The notes beneath the pieces are model-generated. The model saw only the letters and a list, made by a program, of their open reading frames with translations. It did not search any database and was not told the DNA's origin. Made by a program: the position numbers and the translations under genes. DNA of 50,793 nt from Nitrospirota bacterium (GTDB taxonomy: Bacteria > Nitrospirota > Thermodesulfovibrionia > Thermodesulfovibrionales > UBA6898), in assembly GCA_016215155.1 (NCBI GenBank), contig JACRLQ010000039.1, forward strand, positions 1-50,793. Direction: 5' to 3'. Every line of letters starts with the position of its first letter. Position 1 is the stretch's first letter. This document shows positions 1 through 8,744 of the stretch, one piece after another.

Positions 1-221
1 ATTTCATCGGCCTTAACGCTGTCAACACTGCGTCTATCACTGATCCGGTCCAGAAGATTCTTGTTCTTTATTGCTCTTGCCAGAAGCGGTATTGCATATT
101 CGTACATGTCGGCAAAAATACTGTTGTTCTCATTTGTCCAAACAGTAGTGAATCCGGCTCGCGCAAACCCCGTATCAAGGAATACGCCACCCGTGAAAAA
201 AGACAATACTGGAATAAGCAT
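1..221 (-). CDS. DNA cytosine-C5 methyltransferase, N-terminal part (DrmMII-like)
   Basis: This is the first 73 codons of a minus-strand gene that runs off the left edge of the window. The predicted protein begins MLIPVLSFFTGGVFLDTGFA, which matches motif I of cytosine-C5 DNA methylases (the F-x-G-G SAM-binding loop). The segment that follows, ending TVWTNENN, fits the strand carrying the acidic or polar SAM-contact residue. The ATG lies directly after the drmB stop (TAA then ATG, no gap) and has AGGAGAT about 11 nt upstream, so translation is probably coupled to drmB. In class 2 DISARM the methylase DrmMII marks host DNA so that the DrmAB machinery spares it, and the same role is inferred here. 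The catalytic PCQ motif and target-recognition domain lie outside the window, so an intact gene cannot be confirmed. Confidence 0.8.
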   Translation of the reverse strand, partial: MLIPVLSFFTGGVFLDTGFARAGFTTVWTNENNSIFADMYEYAIPLLARAIKNKNLLDRISDRRSVDSVKADE

Positions 222-2126
222 TTATTTTAAATCTCCTAACCTAAAGTAACCGATATCAGAATTATCAAGGCTTCCAACGACAAGTGCTCTGTCAAGAAAT
301 CTGTTGAATTCTTCACACGCGGTTTCAGGGACCAAGCCACAATTATGGCAGGCTGCCAAATTACAATTATCTGGCCCCTGGCCTCCACGGCTACCCATTT
401 CCATGCAGACAGGATCAGCCGAACACCAAGTTGCCTTTTCCAGTGCCTTTAAAACCATCGGCTCGAAATAACCCTGTTTCCCCATTCGTACAAGACCGCC
501 CATTGTGCCTTCAGCGTCACCGGCAGCTGTGTATATAAGAATTCCGGCCATGGGTGCGCCTGCAGTTTCAGATACATATAATCGTTCACGCAGGGACGCT
601 GAACTATAACCACATTCAAAGGTTAACTGGTTCATTAGCAGATGGGCAAGAGTATGAAGAAAAATAAAACGTGGACCTATTTGCCTTACCCGAAGCCCTC
701 TCGCTTGCTGATTCCGCTGATAGCGATCTACTAAAAAACGAACCCTATCTATCACAGAAATCCGTTTTTCCCATATCTGCAATCTTTCTTCGTTTAATTC
801 GAGGAAAATGCCTTCGCCATAAACAATATACGCAGGGAGCCAGGAATTATTACCTTGAGGAACACTTCGCCATAACATAGCCTTTTTTTGTTCAAGGGTT
901 TGATCACTTTCAGGGAATGCACGGCTAAAGCCTGCAAGGACTCTGGTCTCCCTTAGCTTATCAATAAGCATTAATTTTGAAAAGAAGCCAGAGATATTAT
1001 TCTCATAGGTGTCAAGAGAAGCTGCCTTGATCAGTAATTGGCTATCATTTCGAGGAGATCTCAAAACATTAAACTCCGCACGTCGAAGAGCTATCTGCTG
1101 ATCCTCATCAGGGGATGACTGATCTGTCGAATCTTCTTTCTTGCCAGTGAGAATTATGTTGATGCCCGCGGCAATCTCGGCATCAGCATATGGGCGCAGC
1201 AACTGAGCATATAAGTTTCTCAGATCTTCAGGTTTTACTTCTCTGCCAGTCCCAGCCAAAATAGTTAGTAATGTAGAAAGAGGCGGTCCTTCCATAAGAG
1301 CAACAAGTTCAGACGGAGCAGCACTCGTTCCTCTGGGTAAATATATTGCGCTTCTTATATCGGCAAAATAAACATTTGAAGCACTTCTTAATGAGCCTCT
1401 TAAAGGGCGGGGGCATAGCTCATTCTCCTGAGTGCTTAACCAAGGCCGGCTTCCACGGCACTGGAAAACCGTCCCGCTGCTGTCCAGATTCTTGCTCAAA
1501 AACGTTTCACTTCGATCTGATGTGGCTTCAGTAATACTGGATAGCGTGCGTTCAGCACCGCAATCACATTTGACCTTCTGTGCCGCAAGGGAAGCTCCTC
1601 CAGTTGAAATTAAGCGTAGCGGGAGCATGCAAGCAGAAGCTGCAGATCGATGTGCCCATTCTCGCCAAGGGAAATCCTGGATATGCCCTTGATCGCACAT
1701 CGCAATAAAGGGAACTTGCACTAAGTAATTGCTCTTGCCTTTCTCCTGGCATTCAGGACATTTGATCCGGCCGCGGGCTGAAAGTGGCAGCTCGTCGAGC
1801 CTGTAACATTGCCGGCAGAAATGCCATTGAGGAAAACGCAAAAATGGTATTGTGAGACTACTGTTTGGCATATCCTGACCTCTGCGCTTTTCCCTGTAAT
1901 CTGGCGGCAAGCAGAAATGGTGACATCTCAGTAGTCGTTGAAGTCTCCATTCGTCAAAAACAAATTCCTGGGTATCTAAAGTCCTACTGTCAGTTTCGCC
2001 GCTTTCACGCTCGAACCAGTGGTCCAGCCCTCCGGAAATAACTGATGTGCCGTCGCGAACAACAACCATAGCACCAACACCAAATGGCGCAATGAGCTGA
2101 GACCTTCTGAGAGGTCCTTTAGGCAT
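222..2126 (-). CDS. drmB: DrmB-like DUF1998 (MrfA zinc-binding) protein of a DISARM-type system
   Basis: The protein starts MPKGPLRRSQLIAPFGVGAM, the characteristic opening of DrmB proteins, and has about 634 residues. Cysteine pairs CRQC (about 104-107) and CPEC (about 123-126) and a CDQGH segment (about 144-148) look like zinc ligands. The C-terminal third is a DUF1998 domain with HTLAHLLMNQL, an IYTAAGDAEGTMGG segment and a terminal cluster C-x-x-A-C-H-N-C. DrmB partners the DrmA helicase in DISARM. An in-frame ATG 18 nt further upstream (2144) is possible, but GGAGG sits 8 nt before the ATG at 2126 and conserved homology begins there, so I chose 2126. The start overlaps the drmA stop by 8 nt and the stop abuts the methyltransferase ATG. 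Function in this variant locus is inferred from the family. Confidence 0.88.
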   Translation of the reverse strand: MPKGPLRRSQLIAPFGVGAMVVVRDGTSVISGGLDHWFERESGETDSRTLDTQEFVFDEWRLQRLLRCHHFCLPPDYREKRRGQDMPNSSLTIPFLRFPQWHFCRQCYRLDELPLSARGRIKCPECQEKGKSNYLVQVPFIAMCDQGHIQDFPWREWAHRSAASACMLPLRLISTGGASLAAQKVKCDCGAERTLSSITEATSDRSETFLSKNLDSSGTVFQCRGSRPWLSTQENELCPRPLRGSLRSASNVYFADIRSAIYLPRGTSAAPSELVALMEGPPLSTLLTILAGTGREVKPEDLRNLYAQLLRPYADAEIAAGINIILTGKKEDSTDQSSPDEDQQIALRRAEFNVLRSPRNDSQLLIKAASLDTYENNISGFFSKLMLIDKLRETRVLAGFSRAFPESDQTLEQKKAMLWRSVPQGNNSWLPAYIVYGEGIFLELNEERLQIWEKRISVIDRVRFLVDRYQRNQQARGLRVRQIGPRFIFLHTLAHLLMNQLTFECGYSSASLRERLYVSETAGAPMAGILIYTAAGDAEGTMGGLVRMGKQGYFEPMVLKALEKATWCSADPVCMEMGSRGGQGPDNCNLAACHNCGLVPETACEEFNRFLDRALVVGSLDNSDIGYFRLGDLK

Positions 2127-5100
2127 TCTCTTCGCCTCCTTCATTCAAATACAGAGTTGTGATCTCCACTTGACACTCTGCATCAACGTTGCGTAAAGAC
2201 CGCTGTGTTGGCCACGAGATTCTGGCCCATTCACTGCTCACATAAGAACCAGCCTCGCGCAATAAGGGTGGATCTTCGTCCCAGCGGTTCCCATCCCAGC
2301 GCCGCCTTTGCCATCGTTGCCATTCATTTATTCGTGCATCAAAAACACGTTCGAAATTTGAAACCTCTTCTGGATCGATTGACTGAATCCTTGGAAGTAA
2401 GAGATTTTTTATCTGATTTAACAAATCTGCTGGATAAGGGTATGGACTTTCGGCTACCGACTTGGTGCCTGCCTGCCGAGCATATGCAACAATGACTGAA
2501 TGAAGCGCCCTATCAAGCACCGGCGGCGAAAATGGCGTGACACTTGTTGGTTCAACCTGTGCATAAAGCCGTTCGTGGTAACTCCGGAACTTCTCAAAGT
2601 GAGAGCGGTCACGGGGCTTGGATGCACTGTATATTGTGACCACAAGACCAGGGCGTTCCTTCCAGCGACGTCCTACTCTTCCAGTAACCTGGATATATTG
2701 CGAAGTAGTCTTAGGTTGTCCAACAATAGAGATCAAAGAGAGACGGTCAATATCAATACCAACTTCAATGATATTTGAAGCTAAACACACATCGACAGGC
2801 TTGCCCTCGGTACCGGTGCAGCTTCTTTCGAGGGCTACGATGGCCTCAGGAATTTCTTCACTCTTTATACGACCAGTCAGCTCCAGGATATCGCCTAACC
2901 CCAATTTTCGAATGCGTGAGTAATCCAGACCGGTGCGGTTCCTCAAAACCTTGAGATAATCAGGAATGTCCGACTGGAATAAAGAGAGCGTCGTTCCCAA
3001 TTCTCTAAAACTATTAAAGAAGATCAATAGGGTCCACCAAGGGTCTCTCTCTGCTGGAGTAAATGGGACCGCTGCCTGAATGAGGGATGTAAAAGTTCTC
3101 ACCTGTGCTGTTTGCAAGGAGCCAAGGCCCGGCGCATTCACACCGATATAGATTCTGCCTGGATAGTTTGTTCCATCTGGCCGTCTTGCATACCGGGCGA
3201 AAAAAGAATCTTCAACATCAAGGCCTGGCGGCGGGAAAAGTGCAGCATCATTGCGTCCGTATAATGCCTTAATTTGCTCGGTATATCGTCTTATAGTAGC
3301 AGTCGAAGCCACTATTTTAGGAGCAATTGCCTGTCCATTGCGGCGATCAGTACACAACTCTTCAATAACTGCTTCATAAAGACCTACCATAGAGCCAAGG
3401 GGGCCGGAGATCAAATGCAGTTCATCCTGTATAATCAGACCTGGCGGACTGCAAATTCGGTTGCCGTCAACCCCAATGCCAAATAGTGCTCTTGCCTCCG
3501 GCCGCCATGAAAGCATTGCAAACTTATCAACAGTTCCAATTACAAGCGAAGGCGGATTCTCATAAATATCTTGGTCTATAACGTAAACAGGCAAACCATC
3601 TTTGAACTCGCACCTGTTGTCGGGGCACTTGAATATTACAGTTGAACCGCGTTGCTCATATCCTATAAGTCTTGGTGCATAACGTGGCGGTGCCCCCTGA
3701 TATTTGATTGGACCCATTTGCGCACCACACCAAGGACACTTATTTACGATAAACATGTTGTCTGTGAACTGATCGCCCCTTAGTAATGCCCTTAATACTT
3801 CTAACGCCTTCTGGTGCGTATTAGGTGTACTGGCTCCTCCAAGCCATATGCCAATAGAGAACTCTTGTTCGCCGAGGTCTTTTGAGTTATTACGGCGCAA
3901 ATACTCCATGACACATAATAAGCTCGAAGCCCTCTGAAACTGCTGAGTTGTTAGCAATCGCAAAGTGTATCTCATAATAGCGTGACACCCATGATCCAAG
4001 GGATCATTAAGTCGTCTCATAAACATCGCAAAGCTTGCAAGCCCGAGATACGCTTCAGTTTTCCCGCCACCTGTAGGAAACCAAATCAACTCAACTGTGG
4101 AACGGTCAGGGACATTGCCATCAGCGGCAGATTTTAGAGTCATCAAAAGAAATGCAATCTGAAAGGCTCTCCACTTGCCTATGAAGCCAGCAGCATTCGA
4201 AGGGTCAGGATCAGTATACTTTTCCGGAAAAATTAGCCTGCGGGCCACCCGGTCATATTTTACAGATCGTGAATTTCGCCGGCTGCAGATCTGCTGTAGC
4301 AACATGGCATGATTCATAAGTTTGAAGGCTTTAAGTGCCATTTGATTTTCAGATAAATAGGTTAATCCGTCCCTCATTCTTTTTGCACATCTGGTGCATT
4401 CGTCGATATGACGGGTGGCTGCTGGAATATAGAATTGATCCAGTCCCTGAATCTCCTTTTTTCTCTCATTAATCCACTGCGCATAAAAATCAATCACTTC
4501 CATTAATGAGGCTAACCCGTCCTCGCCCGGAATGATGCCGGCTAAAGCTGCCATTGATACTTCAATTGGGCTGCCATCATTACGGGTAATATCAGGGGTT
4601 ATGCTCGGAGTTTCAAAAGCCGGAAGACATTCCGCTCTTACCGAATGTGCATTTATATTGTCAGTTCTTTGCCAATCGGCAGCACAGCCATGACCGACAG
4701 CATATGTGTCTGCTTCCCGGTAGAGAAGCAAGATCGACTGGTCTTCATTATCCAAACTGTTTTTTTTAGCTGACGGATACGGCAGTATATGAGGCAGGCC
4801 ATCGGGGGCAACGATATTAACTTGAAAATAAGTTTGAAACAAGCAATATAGATCAACAGGAATTTTAGCTTGTGTTCTATTGACGAGGCATATTGTGAGA
4901 AGCCGTGTCCGCGTGACTTCAGTAGGTCTTGAAAATACTTCGATGCGCAAGTCCAAGTCACCAAGATTAGCACTTTCGAAACTGCCAGAAGATACTTTGC
5001 CGTTGGTTGCACAAATATCCTCTCCACTAAATGTCGCTTTCAGTGTTACCGAGCTTCGTAGCCACCAATCTCTGTCTTTACCGTCCACCCGCACCTTATT

Positions 5101-5652
5101 CTTGGTATAGCGCCCATTTACTGAACTCTCTTGAAATTCATTGAAGGAGGGTACTTCAACTATAAGAGAACAATGAATTGGAAACTCCGCAAGAAAACTT
5201 ATGCCTATACTGCTGGGTCTGTAAGTGTTGGCCGATGTAAGATCAAGGTCATAAGGATCTGTATCACCACCCGTGGCATCAGCCCTTTTAATAATATTTT
5301 CGATATCTTTTGCCCCTTCAGCTGTCAGTAGGTTGTTAGGGGATGTGTCTTCATCTGGTTCTCCTGCTTCTACAATACTGCTGGCAGCATCAGTAAGCGG
5401 AACAGTTTCTTCATTTTCATCCGGTGTGCCAAATGGGTATAAAACACCTATGCCATATCTCTTGAGTGGACGATCCCGTTGCAAGATTTCCTCGCCGGTG
5501 CCTTTTTGCTTCCATGGCATACGGAATTTTGTTAATTCTTCAAAAATGATTACAGTCGAGCAGTCGAGTTCCTCTCCCTGAGGAGACGGGCCTACAAGTT
5601 CCTCCCTCAGTGCTTTCATAATTATCTTTCTATTGCCCACGTGATCAGCCAT
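2119..5652 (-). CDS. drmA: DrmA-like SF2 helicase of a DISARM-type system
   Basis: This 1177-residue protein has a roughly 500-residue N-terminal region followed by a split SF2 helicase core. Walker A is PTGGGKT (526-532), motif II is DELH (743-746), motif III is STAT (783-786), and motifs V/VI lie in ASNIIEVGIDID and QVTGRVGRRW (about 958-997). Between the first motifs is a four-cysteine candidate zinc site (CPWC at 639-642, C676, C681), seen in this helicase family and in DUF1998-linked helicases. Length and layout match DrmA, whose complex with DrmB binds DNA and is thought to be activated by free 5-prime overhangs of invading phage DNA. It overlaps the NERD-helicase gene upstream by 8 nt and drmB downstream by 8 nt, so the three are probably co-translated. 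The match is strong; assignment to a particular DISARM subtype is less certain. Confidence 0.9.
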   Translation of the reverse strand: MADHVGNRKIIMKALREELVGPSPQGEELDCSTVIIFEELTKFRMPWKQKGTGEEILQRDRPLKRYGIGVLYPFGTPDENEETVPLTDAASSIVEAGEPDEDTSPNNLLTAEGAKDIENIIKRADATGGDTDPYDLDLTSANTYRPSSIGISFLAEFPIHCSLIVEVPSFNEFQESSVNGRYTKNKVRVDGKDRDWWLRSSVTLKATFSGEDICATNGKVSSGSFESANLGDLDLRIEVFSRPTEVTRTRLLTICLVNRTQAKIPVDLYCLFQTYFQVNIVAPDGLPHILPYPSAKKNSLDNEDQSILLLYREADTYAVGHGCAADWQRTDNINAHSVRAECLPAFETPSITPDITRNDGSPIEVSMAALAGIIPGEDGLASLMEVIDFYAQWINERKKEIQGLDQFYIPAATRHIDECTRCAKRMRDGLTYLSENQMALKAFKLMNHAMLLQQICSRRNSRSVKYDRVARRLIFPEKYTDPDPSNAAGFIGKWRAFQIAFLLMTLKSAADGNVPDRSTVELIWFPTGGGKTEAYLGLASFAMFMRRLNDPLDHGCHAIMRYTLRLLTTQQFQRASSLLCVMEYLRRNNSKDLGEQEFSIGIWLGGASTPNTHQKALEVLRALLRGDQFTDNMFIVNKCPWCGAQMGPIKYQGAPPRYAPRLIGYEQRGSTVIFKCPDNRCEFKDGLPVYVIDQDIYENPPSLVIGTVDKFAMLSWRPEARALFGIGVDGNRICSPPGLIIQDELHLISGPLGSMVGLYEAVIEELCTDRRNGQAIAPKIVASTATIRRYTEQIKALYGRNDAALFPPPGLDVEDSFFARYARRPDGTNYPGRIYIGVNAPGLGSLQTAQVRTFTSLIQAAVPFTPAERDPWWTLLIFFNSFRELGTTLSLFQSDIPDYLKVLRNRTGLDYSRIRKLGLGDILELTGRIKSEEIPEAIVALERSCTGTEGKPVDVCLASNIIEVGIDIDRLSLISIVGQPKTTSQYIQVTGRVGRRWKERPGLVVTIYSASKPRDRSHFEKFRSYHERLYAQVEPTSVTPFSPPVLDRALHSVIVAYARQAGTKSVAESPYPYPADLLNQIKNLLLPRIQSIDPEEVSNFERVFDARINEWQRWQRRRWDGNRWDEDPPLLREAGSYVSSEWARISWPTQRSLRNVDAECQVEITTLYLNEGGEENA

Positions 5653-7393
5653 GCCGCGCCCCTTTATCTTCCAAAAGAATGCTCAATATTTCGTTCCTAA
5701 CAGAATCATGAGCTAAAATTATTAGTTTCTGCAATGCCCTGGTTACGGCAATATAAAATAGTGCCTTGCTTGTTGGACCAGAAACCTCGTCAACGTCAGT
5801 GACTACAACAATCGGCGCTTCTAATCCTTTAAAGGCATGAATAGAGCAATACCCAATATGCCCTTGCACTGACAATTCAAAAGGCTTTAATCTGTCAGCC
5901 CAGGGGCTGTCCTGAACAGAATGGGCTGCGCATGCCGTATCTGCCTTTGTAGAGAGAATTACGATATTACCCCCTGTCAATCCTTTCTTGTAAAAGCTAT
6001 CTAAGGTTTTTATAAGCAATGTAGTTTGATCTTTGCTACTGTCATAATAGAGCAATTCCGGCTCGATTCCATTGTCTGGGCGGAGTATCTTGCTGTAGTC
6101 AGGATTCAGATTACCAAGAATATGAACCAAACTCGCTATTCGTGGCGTATTTCTGCAATTCATGCGAAGCGCATAGATTGACGCTGACCCTGACCGGTTC
6201 TTAATGAATACGTCCAATGGGATATTGGCTGCTCCAAATATAGCCTGTTTCTCGAAGTCACCAAAAAATTGCCATTGTCCTGACGCGAGACCGCCTTCAA
6301 GGCTTAAGTCCAGGAAATCCAAATATTCATTTCGCAGAATGTCCTGTGCTTCATCAACAATTATTTCGTCAAAGCAATTTTGGACACCCTCCATCAGAAT
6401 TTTCTCGGTCGCAAGGGTAGGAAGTTTATTTGTCCAAAATGTTTCCTGACATTTTTCTGTTTCATTTGGAACAATTCCAGCTGTTGACAACATTTGACTG
6501 TGCAATGTTCTCGTAATAACCTGTGGCTTAAGGCTCTCCATTTGATCTTCAAGCCACTTGCCTAAGTGACGATTAAAACATACAAACAGCACACGATTAC
6601 CTTTCAGAGCGCTCCGGCGAGCTGCCTCAATCGCAAGCATGGTCTTCCCTGTTCCGGCAGGCCCGGAGAAAGCGACCCGCGCATTTGCCTCCATAGCGTC
6701 AAGCGCTGCAATTTGTTCCTGAGTATAATACTTAAGCTCATTTGACAGTTTAAGAGCTTGCTGTTTGGGACTCTCATAGAATTCAAAGCTCGGTCGCAAC
6801 AAGTTGGTCATTATGTTGCACTGTTCTTCAGTTGGACTGACTGATTGAGACTGAAACCATTTCACATCGAGACGTTCCTTAAGAAAGGCTCTCGCTTTTT
6901 CCAAAATGCCCAGCAATAATATACCTAAGGGTCTGGCACGGAAAGCCCGTGTGTCAATTGCCTGCCATGGATGCCATTCATCTGATTTAACAGAGAACTC
7001 CACAAAAGGAAATATTACTGCCGACCAAAAAACTATATGTGAAAAATCAGGTCTTGCTACAATGACTCTCTTGCGAATGCTATACATCGCTTCTGATGCT
7101 TGTCTAAAGGGTCCTCTCCTATCGGGCCGGTTGTCTAAACCATAGAACCATTGCCCATTCTCCCTGCGCAGGCTTGAGCAGGCTTTAACTTCAATGCAAA
7201 GCACTCCCTTCGCTGGAATAATTATTACGAAATCAGCTTCGCCGGAAATCTGCCGCATATGCTCAGCAATATCAAGGGAATGTAATACTATCCAGTCACT
7301 GGTTTCTGGATCATTCTTTAACCTCCGGAAAATTTCTTGTTCTCCTGGGCTTGGGCAAGAGGGCGATATATAAGGTGGTATCATCCTTGCCAT
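5645..7393 (-). CDS. NERD-domain nuclease fused to an SF1 (UvrD/Rep-like) helicase
   Basis: This 582-residue fusion carries an N-terminal NERD (nuclease-related) domain at about residues 10-130, with GEADFVI (51-57) and IEVK (67-70) supplying the acidic and lysine residues of a restriction-endonuclease-like fold. An SF1 helicase follows: GPAGTGKT (244-251), DEAQD (347-351), a GDF-x-KQ segment (378-383), CR (413-414), HAFKGLE (519-525) and AVTRA (549-553). NERD-helicases of this type occur in many phage-defence neighbourhoods. Here the gene lies within the DISARM-like operon, overlapping drmA by 8 nt. AAAGGA stands 6 nt before the chosen ATG. It could supply the nuclease activity that DrmC (absent here) gives canonical DISARM; that substitution is an inference. 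The gap of 88 nt to the upstream gene is the largest in the operon. Confidence 0.85.
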   Translation of the reverse strand: MARMIPPYISPSCPSPGEQEIFRRLKNDPETSDWIVLHSLDIAEHMRQISGEADFVIIIPAKGVLCIEVKACSSLRRENGQWFYGLDNRPDRRGPFRQASEAMYSIRKRVIVARPDFSHIVFWSAVIFPFVEFSVKSDEWHPWQAIDTRAFRARPLGILLLGILEKARAFLKERLDVKWFQSQSVSPTEEQCNIMTNLLRPSFEFYESPKQQALKLSNELKYYTQEQIAALDAMEANARVAFSGPAGTGKTMLAIEAARRSALKGNRVLFVCFNRHLGKWLEDQMESLKPQVITRTLHSQMLSTAGIVPNETEKCQETFWTNKLPTLATEKILMEGVQNCFDEIIVDEAQDILRNEYLDFLDLSLEGGLASGQWQFFGDFEKQAIFGAANIPLDVFIKNRSGSASIYALRMNCRNTPRIASLVHILGNLNPDYSKILRPDNGIEPELLYYDSSKDQTTLLIKTLDSFYKKGLTGGNIVILSTKADTACAAHSVQDSPWADRLKPFELSVQGHIGYCSIHAFKGLEAPIVVVTDVDEVSGPTSKALFYIAVTRALQKLIILAHDSVRNEILSILLEDKGARHG

Positions 7394-7481
7394 AGCGCAT
7401 CCTTTATGTCGAATGGATGACCGAGCAGTGAAACAGAGACTTTCATTATCTCACTGGAAACGTTGCGGACCCTGAATGCAG

Positions 7482-8744
7482 TTAAGCTACCACTGTCAAC
7501 AAGTCGTTATAGTCCCACGTTTTGATGCTCTTATATGACATCCAGTTCCTAACATTTATTTCATTTGCCTTTAAAGAGCCGAGATCGATTAGCTTGAGAC
7601 TGACGTCAAGAAGGCTGGCTGATTTTGTTGCCACCTCACGCAATCGTGTTTTCCAGAGCTTTTGCATCATCCTGGCCCCTTCAGCCTCTTTACCCATAAT
7701 CCAATCTGCAATGTTAATAATATAATCGCCACCTCCACTTGTTCGTAACAGAACATAATTGTTAGGTGATATATTATTTGCAGATATTCTCTTCACCCTG
7801 TGCTGTTCCTCTTCATCAAGATCTATTATCAAGACTGAAGAGTTTTCTTCGGTATCCAGAAATACTGCTTTTTCGCCTTCAAGAAGAAAAAGCCGTGCAT
7901 TAACTTCTTCTTGGCCGGCTTCACGTGAAAGATGACCTGTAACTTTTCTCGAAATGCTCCCCCAGTCGATTTTAGGGATCAAATCCTCAGATGATAAATA
8001 TTCTTCTTCAGTTACATATATAGTTTCTGGCGTAGACTTCTCAGGTTCTGCCTTATAGTCTTTTGAACCAATGAAAACCGGCTCAACTCGCAAGGTTTCC
8101 TTAATCCAGCCATACCGGACCAAATTAAGCTTGAATGCCCTTGGTGCGCTATAAACATAAGACGGGAACCAGCGTGAGGGACCGATTACAAAAAGGTTTT
8201 TATAACAATTCCCGCGTCTGACCTGGACAGGCGCCAATAATGGAATTCTATGCAGCACATGGTGAGATTTCAATACCTCTTCTGCAGATGGGATAAGATA
8301 TGACTCCTTTAGTAATATGGCTGTGTCGGAACTTTTGTCAGGTTGAACTTTTGAATCCAAGAAATCCAGTAACGGGCTTTCATTGAGTTCAAGCAATGAA
8401 AATATCTGTTCGAGTATTTCTTGCGCATACCCGTCAAACTGTGGAAAAAGGTTTTTGCAGCGCAATGCACTATGTTTCAATACTCTAATACTGCTGAGCG
8501 TTTGTGATGGAGGGCTATTCAGAAACAGCGGAGCAGCACATAATTCAAAACGATATCTTTTAAGAGGCGACATAAAAGCCTTCCAGTAGGGATCATCAGC
8601 ATTTTCGCCTAATATATGTTCAAATTTTTTCAGCGAAAGACAAAATTTGCCAAGTGCTTTGTGGGCAACTGTATGTTTAATTATTTCGAAATTTTTGCTG
8701 CATTCATATATATCAGTGGCAACTGTCAAATCACATTGCTTCAT
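7482..8744 (-). CDS. Unrecognised 420-residue protein of the DISARM-like operon
   Basis: I do not recognise a named family. The protein has no signal peptide, membrane segment, Walker motif or phospholipase-D HxK motif. The N-terminal half (1-150) looks helical, with a long hydrophobic/charged pattern. The C-terminal half has a beta-rich stretch (RLFLLEGEKAVFLD, then SVLIIDLDEEEQHRV) followed by VLLRTSGGGDYI and a helical tail with Q-K-L-W-K. The upstream gene ends inside its start codon (4-nt overlap, ATGA), so the two are translationally coupled. With that 312-residue neighbour it occupies the place of drmE in class 2 DISARM, and the two together approach the size of a single large DrmE. 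A split DrmE-like protein is one possibility, but I cannot confirm homology from sequence alone. Confidence 0.7.
   Translation of the reverse strand: MKQCDLTVATDIYECSKNFEIIKHTVAHKALGKFCLSLKKFEHILGENADDPYWKAFMSPLKRYRFELCAAPLFLNSPPSQTLSSIRVLKHSALRCKNLFPQFDGYAQEILEQIFSLLELNESPLLDFLDSKVQPDKSSDTAILLKESYLIPSAEEVLKSHHVLHRIPLLAPVQVRRGNCYKNLFVIGPSRWFPSYVYSAPRAFKLNLVRYGWIKETLRVEPVFIGSKDYKAEPEKSTPETIYVTEEEYLSSEDLIPKIDWGSISRKVTGHLSREAGQEEVNARLFLLEGEKAVFLDTEENSSVLIIDLDEEEQHRVKRISANNISPNNYVLLRTSGGGDYIINIADWIMGKEAEGARMMQKLWKTRLREVATKSASLLDVSLKLIDLGSLKANEINVRNWMSYKSIKTWDYNDLLTVVA

Noticed and set aside
7381-7446. A 21-codon minus-strand reading frame between the 420-residue gene and the NERD-helicase gene (MKVSVSLLGHPFDIKDALWQG)
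   Set aside because: No good Shine-Dalgarno, very short, overlaps the NERD start; could be a leader but nothing supports it.
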